Shown piece after piece: positions 6,807-14,616 of a stretch of 15,141 nt of DNA (its first letter is position 1; each line of letters opens with the position of its first letter). Both the position numbers and the translations under genes were made by a program. The stretch lies in the NCBI GenBank assembly GCA_012727965.1, contig JAAYFZ010000154.1:1-15141 (forward strand), given 5' to 3'. Source of the stretch: Clostridiaceae bacterium (GTDB lineage Bacteria; Bacillota; Clostridia; Saccharofermentanales; UBA5734). The notes under the pieces are model-generated. The model had not been told where the DNA came from. It worked only from the letters and a program-made list of their open reading frames with translations, and did no database searches.

Positions 6807-7453
6807 ACCAGATGCTTATCGTAAATGATATCCATAAGGCTTATAAACAGGAAACAGTTTTATCAGGGGTCAGCTTCGAGGCTGACCCCTCCACTATTTT
6901 GGGGATTAGCGGTGCCAATGGTGCTGGGAAAACGACACTTATAAATATCATAGCTTCTGTACTTGAGCCAGACAGCGGTCAGATCAGCATTCAAGGTATC
7001 GGTATAGAGCGACGTGCAGAATATCGAAGTCTGATTGGCTATGTACCTCAGGCTATCGCGCTATCAGAACGGCTTAGTGTGTATCGCAATCTGGAGTTCT
7101 GGGGCGCTGTGCGCGGTCTTCGAGGAGCGAAGCTCAAAGCAGCAATCGAGGAGGCAGCCTGGCGTAGCAATGTTAGTGACTTCCTCAAAAAGCCAGTTGG
7201 TCAATGCTCTGGCGGTATGGCCAGAAGAGCAAATCTGGCTGCCGGTATCATAGGAGATCCTTATCTGATCCTTCTAGATGAACCGACAGCGGGCATCGAT
7301 GAAGAAAACAGAGATCTTATTCTAAAAACTATCAGTGAACTTCGTGATCAAGGCAGGATCATTCTTATGGTTAATCATTATGCAAATGAGATGGCCAGTA
7401 TTTGTGATCGTATGATCATGCTTAATTCTGGCAGGGTCGCTTATGCTCCGTAG
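6800..7453 (+). CDS. ABC transporter ATP-binding protein
   Basis: A 217-residue nucleotide-binding subunit powering the two permeases that follow. All ABC motifs are visible: Walker A GANGAGKT (38-45), Q-loop Gln84, signature CSGGM (136-140, a variant of LSGGQ), Walker B LILLDEP (156-162, with Asp160/Glu161), D-loop AGID and H-loop His193. The type is that of ABC-2 drug/lipid/polysaccharide exporter ATPases; the protein is shorter than many because it lacks a C-terminal extension. The start is probably ATG 6800, part of ATGGTAA overlapping the stop of the previous gene by 7 bp. ATG 6812 (four codons later) is also possible, and neither has a strong ribosome site, which points to translational coupling. 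The stop overlaps the next gene by 11 bp. Confidence 0.9.
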   Translation: MVNQMLIVNDIHKAYKQETVLSGVSFEADPSTILGISGANGAGKTTLINIIASVLEPDSGQISIQGIGIERRAEYRSLIGYVPQAIALSERLSVYRNLEFWGAVRGLRGAKLKAAIEEAAWRSNVSDFLKKPVGQCSGGMARRANLAAGIIGDPYLILLDEPTAGIDEENRDLILKTISELRDQGRIILMVNHYANEMASICDRMIMLNSGRVAYAP

Positions 7454-8618
7454 ACTTCTTGTTTACTACTGGCGTGAGAGCTGCAATATCAAGACCGCGG
7501 TTTTTTTGCTGGTCGTTATTTTGCTGACCTTTTTTGGCAGAAGCCTGATTTGGTATAACGATGATGGTGAGGCCAAATTATTCCAGCCTTTGGCTATTTC
7601 GATAGTTGATCTTGATGAGAGCATAATTTCATATGTAATCAGAACGCAGATGAGCGAACTGGAAATGATCGAAAATGTCTATCTTGACGACATGGAAACG
7701 GCTCAGAAACGTTTGGCAGCTAATCAAGTATTGATGGTAATCGAGCTGCCGGAGGGTTTCTATGAGCAGGCAGTTTCACAAGATCATCGCGACAGTATCA
7801 AGATATGGCTTAACGAGCAGATGCCGGCAGAGTCGAACCTTCTGGCACGTATGCTCAATCATGCAGCGGATAGCATATCATCGATTCAGGCAACTCTTCA
7901 TGCATATCAAGAGGAGCTGAGAGTGGTTATCGATGACGATCAGCAGTTTCAGAAATATAGCGAGGCTGCAACACTCGATGTGGCTTTCAAGCTGATTAAA
8001 CGCGGCAGCATGCTGGTGATCGAGCAAGAAGCTCATATGCATCAGGTGTGGTTTGTTTCTGCTGCGCTGCTGAGCCTGTTTTCCATGCTGCCCGCTCTTC
8101 TTGTCCTAATGCTGGTGCAGCAGGAGGTTAGCAGCGGCCAACATGCCAGGCTGCAGGTGGCAAATGTTGCCTGGTGGAAATTACATCTGGCAAAAATCAT
8201 TATTGGACTGATCTGGCTAATAACTGGCCTTATACCGATGGCATTCATCAGCCAGGAATTCATGCCTCAGTTAAACATGTGGCTTGTTTTGGCTTCTCTG
8301 ATACCACTGTATTTGACCACTTCACTCTTGTGTATCACACTAGCTTATAGGAGCAGCCGTACAGAATCTATCCTGCTGACTGCCTGGATGCTGCAGCTGG
8401 CATTCTTACTTTTTGGCGGTGCTATCTACCCGCGCCAGCTGTTGCCGGACTGGATGATAACACTGCAGCCTTTATCACCGGCCTACTGGTCTTTTACCAT
8501 TATTTATGAAGCGCTTTATGAACGAGTCGTGCCAATTTCTGCATATTTGTGGCCGCTAGTATTAAGTGCTGTTGGAGCAGTGCTTAGCTGGTTGTCATGG
8601 AGGAGGAGCAGCGTATGA
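7443..8618 (+). CDS. ABC-2 type permease, first subunit
   Basis: A 391-residue integral membrane protein with the topology of the ABC2_membrane_3 class: a TM near the N-terminus (18-37), an extracytoplasmic domain of about 165 residues, then five TMs (about 203-225, 251-270, 279-300, 309-330, 366-385). Landmarks are the GGAIYPRQLLPDWM segment (325-338) and LQPLSPAYWSF (341-351), typical of the C-terminal TM5 loop of such exporters. It should pair with the second permease and the ATPase to make a heteromeric exporter. The start ATG 7443 overlaps the ATPase gene end by 11 bp; an AGGG lies 6 nt upstream. Substrate unknown. Confidence 0.85.
   Translation: MLRRLLVYYWRESCNIKTAVFLLVVILLTFFGRSLIWYNDDGEAKLFQPLAISIVDLDESIISYVIRTQMSELEMIENVYLDDMETAQKRLAANQVLMVIELPEGFYEQAVSQDHRDSIKIWLNEQMPAESNLLARMLNHAADSISSIQATLHAYQEELRVVIDDDQQFQKYSEAATLDVAFKLIKRGSMLVIEQEAHMHQVWFVSAALLSLFSMLPALLVLMLVQQEVSSGQHARLQVANVAWWKLHLAKIIIGLIWLITGLIPMAFISQEFMPQLNMWLVLASLIPLYLTTSLLCITLAYRSSRTESILLTAWMLQLAFLLFGGAIYPRQLLPDWMITLQPLSPAYWSFTIIYEALYERVVPISAYLWPLVLSAVGAVLSWLSWRRSSV
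8601..8608 (+). promoter_or_regulatory. Ribosome binding site fixing the second permease start
   Basis: AGGAGGAG, 6 nt before ATG 8615. It decides against the in-frame ATG 8597, which lies upstream of this site and would add six residues (MEEEQR). Confidence 0.85.
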
Positions 8619-9739
8619 TCGATTTGGCCAGACTTACAAAACTTAAGCTAATAGAGCTGCTCAATCGGCCTGTCATCCTGGTTGTGCTGCTGGTATTGCC
8701 GCTATTACTTGGTTCGATTGCCGGTGTCGCAAATGTTCGTAATACCGGTAAGGATATCTATCTGGCAGTCGTTGATCAGGATCAGTCAGCAGCTAGCAGT
8801 CGTTTAGCTTCTGATCTTGAGAGCAAAGGCTGGACTGTGTATGAAGCTGATCAGGAACAAGCTGAGCGCTACCTGCTGCGCAGTGAGGTTGACGGTATTC
8901 TTACGATCAAGGCAGGTTTCGAAGCTGGGCTGGATGATTTCGATCAGCAAAATCTATTCTATTCAGAAGCTGAGGGATCAATGGTCACAACAATGGTTCG
9001 TGAGGTCATCGTAGCTTCTGTACTGCCGATGTTTAGCCGAGAATCGATGATAAAACAACTGTCAGAGCTCTATGAGCTGCAAGGAGAGATCATGCCGCCC
9101 GAGCTGCCGGAGAGGCTTGGAAATCGGATAGAAGAGATAGTCGATACTCAAACCAGAATTAAGATAGAGTATTTCGGCAAGCTGGTAATCGCGCCTACAC
9201 TTACCTTCGTCGTTTCCGATTATTCCATGGAGGTCTTTTTCCTGTCGATCTATGCGATTCTAGGCTCACTCTTCCTGAGCAAAGCAGCATTGCATCAGCG
9301 TCTGCTCTCGACGGCTTCTGGCTTGAGAAAAGATTATATATCGACCATTATAAGTTTGCTTATTTTGGGTGAACTGCAGATCATAATCTACACAATGAGT
9401 ATGTTGAGCCTGATGAAGCAGCCAGTAGTTTTAAGCGATTTGTTTGTTCTATCGGTCTTCCTGTTTTTGATGTTAGGTGTAGGTCAGCTGCTATCGCTGA
9501 TCGAAGAGAGTCTGCGTCTCTATTTAAGCTTGATGTTGATGCTGTTCCTGGCGGCAATTGGCGGTTGTTTCTTCCAGCTGTCGAGCAATCTGCTGCTCAA
9601 TTATGGACAGTATAGTCCCCATGGCTGGGCGCTTTCGACACTCAGTGGAACCAGGGTCACGCCGATTTGGCTGGTAATCCCGATAGCACTGTTACTAATC
9701 AGCTTAGGCTATATGATTCAGAAAAAAAGAGTCTACTAA
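8615..9739 (+). CDS. ABC-2 type permease, second subunit
   Basis: A 374-residue membrane protein with the same plan as its neighbour: TM1 at 19-38, an extracytoplasmic domain (about 45-200), then TMs near 205-223, 241-263, 271-293, 300-320 and 350-367. The SPHGWALSTL segment (334-343) corresponds to SPAYWSF of the first permease and is typical of ABC-2 exporters. ATG 8615 overlaps the TGA of the first permease (ATGA), a classic coupling arrangement. It is the last gene of the + operon; its end faces the end of the TetR gene across 34 bp with no clear terminator. The two permeases are divergent in sequence, so a heterodimer is more likely than redundancy. Confidence 0.85.
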   Translation: MIDLARLTKLKLIELLNRPVILVVLLVLPLLLGSIAGVANVRNTGKDIYLAVVDQDQSAASSRLASDLESKGWTVYEADQEQAERYLLRSEVDGILTIKAGFEAGLDDFDQQNLFYSEAEGSMVTTMVREVIVASVLPMFSRESMIKQLSELYELQGEIMPPELPERLGNRIEEIVDTQTRIKIEYFGKLVIAPTLTFVVSDYSMEVFFLSIYAILGSLFLSKAALHQRLLSTASGLRKDYISTIISLLILGELQIIIYTMSMLSLMKQPVVLSDLFVLSVFLFLMLGVGQLLSLIEESLRLYLSLMLMLFLAAIGGCFFQLSSNLLLNYGQYSPHGWALSTLSGTRVTPIWLVIPIALLLISLGYMIQKKRVY

Positions 9740-9773
9740 TTGTGATATGAAACATAGAGTTGAATTGCTGTAT

Positions 9774-10388
9774 CTATTGGTTTGCGAGCAGCATATGAGC
9801 AAGGCTGCGGATATGATGCTCACTAAATTCTATTTGCCTCAGTGACTCGAACTCTGCTGCCGAAGCGTTATTGCCCAAGCCGATTACCATTGTAGGCGCA
9901 AGCGCGCTGACAGCAATAATCATACGATGCCAGATTTCATTTTCGTCTGTTATGCCGACCTCGCTCAAAACATTTGAAAAAATAGCGAATATGGGACTAT
10001 TTGAACCGACAGCTTGATCGAGCAGTTGATATACACGGCTGTTGCCTGCAATCATCATCTCAACCAGATGTCTGGTCAGCCCCGGATTATCGCGCAGTCT
10101 GTTATTAACTGCTAACAGCAGATCATAGAGCTTATCTTCAGTTTTGAGACGGCTATCACTATGCAGTCTGATTTCCTCAATAAAAACATCAAGCAGCTTC
10201 TGCTCGATCTGCATCATCAGGCCATCCTTTGAACCGAAATAGTAATTGAGAGCAGCTGAATTCATTCCGGTAGCGGCGGCGAGTTCTCTTGCCGTCACAT
10301 CACCCTGTCTGGCATAGATAGCTGTTGCTGCCTCAAGCAGGATTGCTTGTTTTTCTGCTCTGCTGCTGTTTTCTTCCTGAATATACAT
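9774..10388 (-). CDS. TetR-family transcriptional regulator
   Basis: A 204-residue DNA-binding repressor. The N-terminal TetR domain is clear: helix ILLEAATAIYARQGD (16-30), then helix-turn-helix VTARELAAATGMNSAALNYYFGSKDGLM (31-58) with recognition helix about 43-50. The rest is a helical ligand/dimerisation domain. It is the third gene of the minus-strand MMPL operon, 77 bp after the heptad-repeat gene, so it is probably co-transcribed with the exporter it controls. The palindrome at 14534-14575 is the best candidate for its binding site. ATG 10388 has a GGGCGG about 10 nt upstream. The inducer is unknown; exported compounds of the MMPL pump are the usual guess. Confidence 0.9.
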   Translation of the reverse strand: MYIQEENSSRAEKQAILLEAATAIYARQGDVTARELAAATGMNSAALNYYFGSKDGLMMQIEQKLLDVFIEEIRLHSDSRLKTEDKLYDLLLAVNNRLRDNPGLTRHLVEMMIAGNSRVYQLLDQAVGSNSPIFAIFSNVLSEVGITDENEIWHRMIIAVSALAPTMVIGLGNNASAAEFESLRQIEFSEHHIRSLAHMLLANQ

Positions 10389-10407
10389 CTTCAGTGCCGC
10401 CCTTCAA

Positions 10408-10417
10408 TTGATATCAA
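10408..10417 (-). promoter_or_regulatory. Small perfect palindrome upstream of the TetR gene
   Basis: TTGATATCAA lies 20 bp before the TetR start. It does not match the 42-bp palindrome upstream of the MMPL gene, so if it is an operator it belongs to another factor. A 10-bp AT-rich palindrome may be chance. Confidence 0.15.
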
Positions 10418-10465
10418 GCTCAAGTATATCTATCTGAATACAGGCTGTCCACAAAGCTTAACTCT

Positions 10466-12256
10466 CTAGCTGATTCCCTGGGTTCGAAGCAAAAACTGAA
10501 CGCTGTCAGGCTTAACAAGACCTGGAGCGGCAAAGGACATAAGCTCCGGCTCTTTGTATTCTATTAGAGCGGACACCGCTTGTTCGAGTTCTTCAAGCCC
10601 ATCTGCAAGCTCTTGCTGTCCAGCACTTAGCTCGTCCGCGGCCTCCGGAATAAGTCTTCCTTCGGTGTTGATCTGTGTCAGACCTTCCTCGATCATCGGC
10701 AGACCCTGTTCTCTTGTGCGGAAACCATCGCTGATCTGGCTGAAACCACCAGCAAGCTGGCCGGCCGCCGGTTCCAGTGCTGCCATACCGCTATATATCT
10801 GACCGAATTGATCACTGATAGCACCAGCTCCGTCTATATAGTCACCGAGGCCACCGTTTAGCTGCTGCAATGCCTGTTCGATGCTGCCGATAGCACCATC
10901 AAGTGTAAGAAGCGATTGAGCCATTGATTTTTGTGCTGTCAAATCAGTGCCGTCAGGAAGCTGATCAGGCATTGTCAGAAGTTGGCCCAGCTCTGCCTGT
11001 GTTTCCGCCGGTAAACGCATCTGAGCTAGCTGCAGCGTCAGCTGCGAATATCCCTGCAGTATCGGCTGGCCTGAAGAGGCATATTGCTCAAGTCCGCCGG
11101 CGAAGGCGGCTCCGCCCTCTGCCAATGTTCCCATCTGGCCCTTTAGTTCTGTCAGTCCGCTGCTATAAGCTGTCATTGCATTCTGGAGTTCGCTGCCTCC
11201 TGCACTGTAGGCAGCAAGTCCTGAGCTAAGTTCTTCAAGTCCATCAAGCAGCTCACTCATGCCACTGCCCAGCTGACCAGTACCATCAGCCAATTGTGAC
11301 TGCCCTTGCCTGATCTCGCTGACACCATCAGTTAGGCTCTCGAAGCCCTGAAGATCAATATTGGCAGGCAGAGCTGTGATCTGGATCGGATCCATGCTGA
11401 AGTCATCTGCCATGAAACTGATTTTGAAGCTGCCGCTTTGGCCCGGGAGTACTGTATAGGCCAGGGTCCTGGTTCTGCCTGCGATCATCGAGCTGGCTTG
11501 CGACGTCTCGACATCTCTTGTTTTGTTAAGTGCCAGCGGCACCGATACCTGCAGCATATAACTCTCAAGATAGACATCATCTGCTTTGTCAGCTGGTTCA
11601 ACATCAATGTTTAGTTCAATTTTGCCAGAGGCTCCGGCCAGAGACTCGATAGCAATATCTTTATCGTTTAGCTTCCAATTAATTTCTATGGTCCAGGGAA
11701 GAGCCCGTTTGCTGCTGCCTTGATAATAGAGATCTTGCCAGTTTGAACTGTCTAGTCCTTCCCAATTGAGACTACGCATATCGTCATAATCGGATAGCTC
11801 TAAACCGCTGGTAGCTGCAGCGATTTTAATATCGCTTGCGGTAAGAGGTGCCTCCTTCGGTTGTCTGTCATCAAGCAGGTTGATCAGATCTGTATAGCTG
11901 CCATAATCCTGCCAGTCCAGAGTACCCGATGCTGCTGTACGCAGATATACATGATTTACAACCTCGACACTGTCAACGCTGCCATCATTTTTCAAAATAC
12001 CGTAGATCGTTTCATTTTTCCCGATCGGCTGATCAGATGATGAAGAGACAGATGCCAGCGCATTACTGCCGCTGACTTCCAGCGCCACGGTATCGGCTGA
12101 AGCAGCTGCCAGTCCTGCAGCTCCGCTCAAGCTGGCTGTAAGCAGGACAGCCAGAATAAGTGCAGCAGCTCTGAACCAGGAGCGACCATAAGTCTTAGGC
12201 TTGTTCGCCTTCTGCCAGGATGGTCGCTGTTTAAGGAAATTTATGTATCTTTTCAT
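10466..12256 (-). CDS. Secreted Gly/Leu pseudo-heptad protein, partner of the MMPL transporter
   Basis: A 596-residue protein with a long n-region and a hydrophobic core (about 28-50), then ASA|D, so signal peptidase could cut after Ala54. Residues 55-300 form a beta-rich domain (EVVNHVYL, WTIEINWKL, KIELNIDVEP). Residues 305-565 are a helical stretch with Gly and Leu in a roughly 7-residue rhythm (QLADGTGQLGSGMSELLDGL at 321-340), the X-X-X-Leu-X-X-Gly repeat known from YhgE/Pip proteins. Unlike YhgE it has no ABC-2 membrane domain and no C-terminal TM; it ends after PDSVQFLLRTQGIS. It lies between MMPL and TetR genes. I infer an extracytoplasmic partner of the pump, perhaps spanning the wall. 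AAGGGGG is 7 nt before ATG 12256. Confidence 0.7.
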   Translation of the reverse strand: MKRYINFLKQRPSWQKANKPKTYGRSWFRAAALILAVLLTASLSGAAGLAAASADTVALEVSGSNALASVSSSSDQPIGKNETIYGILKNDGSVDSVEVVNHVYLRTAASGTLDWQDYGSYTDLINLLDDRQPKEAPLTASDIKIAAATSGLELSDYDDMRSLNWEGLDSSNWQDLYYQGSSKRALPWTIEINWKLNDKDIAIESLAGASGKIELNIDVEPADKADDVYLESYMLQVSVPLALNKTRDVETSQASSMIAGRTRTLAYTVLPGQSGSFKISFMADDFSMDPIQITALPANIDLQGFESLTDGVSEIRQGQSQLADGTGQLGSGMSELLDGLEELSSGLAAYSAGGSELQNAMTAYSSGLTELKGQMGTLAEGGAAFAGGLEQYASSGQPILQGYSQLTLQLAQMRLPAETQAELGQLLTMPDQLPDGTDLTAQKSMAQSLLTLDGAIGSIEQALQQLNGGLGDYIDGAGAISDQFGQIYSGMAALEPAAGQLAGGFSQISDGFRTREQGLPMIEEGLTQINTEGRLIPEAADELSAGQQELADGLEELEQAVSALIEYKEPELMSFAAPGLVKPDSVQFLLRTQGIS

Positions 12257-12324
12257 TTTTATGCCCCCTTCAAGGCTGCTCTTATTATTTGCAGCTGATG
12301 CGATATCTAGTCTGTCACTCTTTC

Positions 12325-14496
12325 CTATTTGTGACGTCTCATTTGTTTGATACGGCGAATAATATGTTTATCCAAATCGGTCGCAGCGATACCGCGATCA
12401 AGCAGTACCAGCAATTGCGGCAGTACGATCAGAACCATGATTCCGCTCAAGATGGCTCCACGGCCAATTAGTAGACCGAGTTCTCTGATGCCCTCGATTC
12501 TTGAAACTATCCAGACGGATATACCTGCGGCGGCCAGTATTCCTGCCGACATCAGGACTGAGCCACCAGCCAACTCGATAGCTTGACGACCGGATTTGAT
12601 CTTGTCTTCGAATTGTCTGCGCTCTATATATCGGCTAGTCAGAAGGATCGCATAGTCGATCGTCGCGCCTAACTGAACCGCGCTTATTATCATGAAACCT
12701 ATGAAGCTCAGCGGTTTGCCTGTAAAATAAGGCACTGACATATTGAGCCAGATTGCTGACTCGATGACCAGTACCAGCAGGACCGGTAGCAACAGCGAGC
12801 GGAAGGTAATAAGAAGAATCAGACCGACTGCCAGAATCGACAACAGATTGACCAGGCTGTAATCATGCTCGACGACATCTTTTATGTCCTCGACACTACT
12901 TGTAGGCCCGAAAACGATCGCTTCAGGAATAGTTGTTTGTGCGAGCACCCTTATCTTGTCCACAAGGGCAAAAGGCTGCTCTCCCTCCTCTTCGCTGTCA
13001 AGTGACAGGATCATGCGGCTATAACCATTTTTTTCGAATTGGCTTAATGCTGCGTCTGGGAGAAGCTGTCTAGGCAGGGCCGGGTCAGCAAGTGAGGCCA
13101 GCGCCTGGATTGAATTTATCTCAGGTATTTCCTTAAGTTTTTCGGCCAGCTGATACTCTTTGGCTTGACTGCCCTGAGGCATAATGATCAACAACGGATT
13201 CTGTCGGCCGAATGTTTCATCAATCAACTGCTGATCCTTCTCAACCTGGGATCCGCCGCTGGCCATAATGGCAGCTTCGCCATAGATGAAGCTGTTATTG
13301 CTCTGTGCCCAGAAACTGAAAACTGCCAGAAATATCCAGATCGGTATTAGCAGGAAGCGCAATTTAACTGCGCCCTTACCGAGCCCTTTCATAGATGGCA
13401 GCAGATTGCGATGCGTTGTTTTATCGATAGCTTTTATGAAGGTTATCGTCATGACCGGCAGAAGCAGCAATACGCTGATCAAGCTTAACAGGATGCCCTT
13501 GCTCAGTACCAGCCCCATATCGCGGCCTAGTGAATATCGCATACCGACCAATGCCAGGAAACCAGCGATCGTAGTCAGAGCGCTGGCTAGAATTGGAGCG
13601 AACGCTCCTCTTACCGCGCGAACCATAGCCACCTTAAGATCTGGTTCCTGCTGCCGCTCTTCACCGAAACGATGCAGCAGGAAGATGGAATAGTCCATGG
13701 AAATAGCCAGCTGCAGAACAGCTACGCTTAAATGTGTCATAAAAGAGATATGTCGGAAAATAATGTTAGTACCGATGTTTATAACAACAGCTATACCGAT
13801 AACGACCAGAAACATTATCGCCTCAGCGAAGGAGTGCGTAAAAATAAGAAGTATAATCAAAAACAGCGGTATGACAACAGCCATGATCCAGAACATCTCG
13901 CCGCCGACAGATGAGCTCATATTTGCAGTTCGAACAGCCGAACCGGCCAGTGCTATGCCTGCTTCGCCATTTGCGGTCTGTTCCGGACGGGCCTTGGCCA
14001 ATGCAGCTTCAAGATCTGAGCGGATCATATCGAGAGCCTGACTGGTTTCGGTGCTGTAGTCATCATTGGTAAAAGTCACAGTGTATAGAGCCTGTCCATC
14101 CTTCAGGAAGAGATCCATCTGGCTGTTATCAGACCAGGAAGCCGGCTGAGCAGCGTCAGTCAGATCATCATAAAAAAGCACCTGGCTGACTCCATCAACA
14201 CCGCTGATGATTTTTTTGTACATCAACGCCTGTGCCATATCGTCAACAGGTACCATTACATAAGCTGAACCCTCTATACCGAAGGTTTTCTCCAATAGAT
14301 CAAGAGATTGTTTGGTTTGACTGTCAGCGGGTAGATATTCCCGCATATCATAATTGATTTTTACCAGAGGCATCAGCAGCAAACTGACTAATGCCAGAGC
14401 AATGAAGACTGCCAGAACTATACGCCGATGTTTGAGAAAAGCCTCAACCGGCAGAAATTTTGTTAAGTTAAGCCTCGAGCCATGTTCAGTGCTCAT
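12325..14496 (-). CDS. MMPL/RND-superfamily membrane transporter
   Basis: A 723-residue two-fold repeated transporter. Each half has one TM (about 25-45; 380-397), an extracytoplasmic domain (48-198; 400-545) and a block of five TMs (202-350; 549-700), 12 in all. The Asp-Tyr pairs expected in the proton path of MMPL proteins occur in both halves: ISMDYSIFLLHRF (Asp268-Tyr269) and GATIDYAILLTSRY (Asp614-Tyr615). Family members export lipids, siderophores or drugs using the proton gradient; the substrate here is unknown. The start is ATG 14496, with AGGAGG 9 nt upstream; the longer frame to 14541 runs into the operator. It is the first gene of the operon with the heptad protein (68-bp gap) and TetR regulator. 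Confidence 0.9.
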   Translation of the reverse strand: MSTEHGSRLNLTKFLPVEAFLKHRRIVLAVFIALALVSLLLMPLVKINYDMREYLPADSQTKQSLDLLEKTFGIEGSAYVMVPVDDMAQALMYKKIISGVDGVSQVLFYDDLTDAAQPASWSDNSQMDLFLKDGQALYTVTFTNDDYSTETSQALDMIRSDLEAALAKARPEQTANGEAGIALAGSAVRTANMSSSVGGEMFWIMAVVIPLFLIILLIFTHSFAEAIMFLVVIGIAVVINIGTNIIFRHISFMTHLSVAVLQLAISMDYSIFLLHRFGEERQQEPDLKVAMVRAVRGAFAPILASALTTIAGFLALVGMRYSLGRDMGLVLSKGILLSLISVLLLLPVMTITFIKAIDKTTHRNLLPSMKGLGKGAVKLRFLLIPIWIFLAVFSFWAQSNNSFIYGEAAIMASGGSQVEKDQQLIDETFGRQNPLLIIMPQGSQAKEYQLAEKLKEIPEINSIQALASLADPALPRQLLPDAALSQFEKNGYSRMILSLDSEEEGEQPFALVDKIRVLAQTTIPEAIVFGPTSSVEDIKDVVEHDYSLVNLLSILAVGLILLITFRSLLLPVLLVLVIESAIWLNMSVPYFTGKPLSFIGFMIISAVQLGATIDYAILLTSRYIERRQFEDKIKSGRQAIELAGGSVLMSAGILAAAGISVWIVSRIEGIRELGLLIGRGAILSGIMVLIVLPQLLVLLDRGIAATDLDKHIIRRIKQMRRHK

Positions 14497-14505
14497 AAGT
14501 CTGCG

Positions 14506-14511
14506 CCTCCT
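14506..14511 (-). promoter_or_regulatory. Ribosome binding site fixing the MMPL start
   Basis: AGGAGG on the minus strand, 9 nt before ATG 14496. It rules for the 723-residue protein over an in-frame ATG at 14541 that lies in the palindrome. Confidence 0.8.
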
Positions 14512-14533
14512 GTCCACCCATAGAGGATAGACC

Positions 14534-14575
14534 ATAAACATATGATTTAAACATGTGTTTGAATCATATGTTTAT
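14534..14575 (-). promoter_or_regulatory. 42-bp palindromic operator, probable TetR site
   Basis: Outer arms 14534-14547 and 14562-14575 are perfect 14-bp inverted copies (ATAAACATATGATT). Between them lies an inner palindrome, AAACATGTGTTT (14549-14560), perfect except for its central base pair. Both share the same centre of symmetry. The half-site AAACAT(A/G)TG occurs twice per strand at a 13-bp step, as if two dimers bound side by side. It overlaps the last two bases of the -10 and covers the predicted start site, so occupancy would block transcription. The regulator is probably the TetR protein encoded as third gene of the operon. Confidence 0.8.
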
Positions 14576-14602
14576 TGTAGCGCTTAACACGGCATCAGGC
14601 AA
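14574..14602 (-). promoter_or_regulatory. Promoter of the MMPL-heptad-TetR operon
   Basis: On the minus strand TTGCCT (14597-14602, 4/6 match) and TACAAT (14574-14579, 5/6 match) are 17 bp apart. The start site would fall near 14567, inside the 42-bp palindrome. The promoter sits in the 120-bp gap between the ComFB-like gene and the MMPL gene. Confidence 0.65.
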
Positions 14603-14616
14603 TAGAGCTTGGTATT

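Noticed and set aside
6607..6828. Open + frame with Gly-Lys-Thr repeats over the tandem-repeat region
   Set aside because: It is the 9-bp repeat read in another phase; the DWE frame continues the 848-residue protein in phase with its zinc ribbons and TM.
12306..12336. GTCAC/GTGAC arms around the MMPL stop codon as a terminator between MMPL and heptad genes
   Set aside because: Five-bp stem, long loop, no T-run; the short 68-bp gap and shared strand favour one operon.
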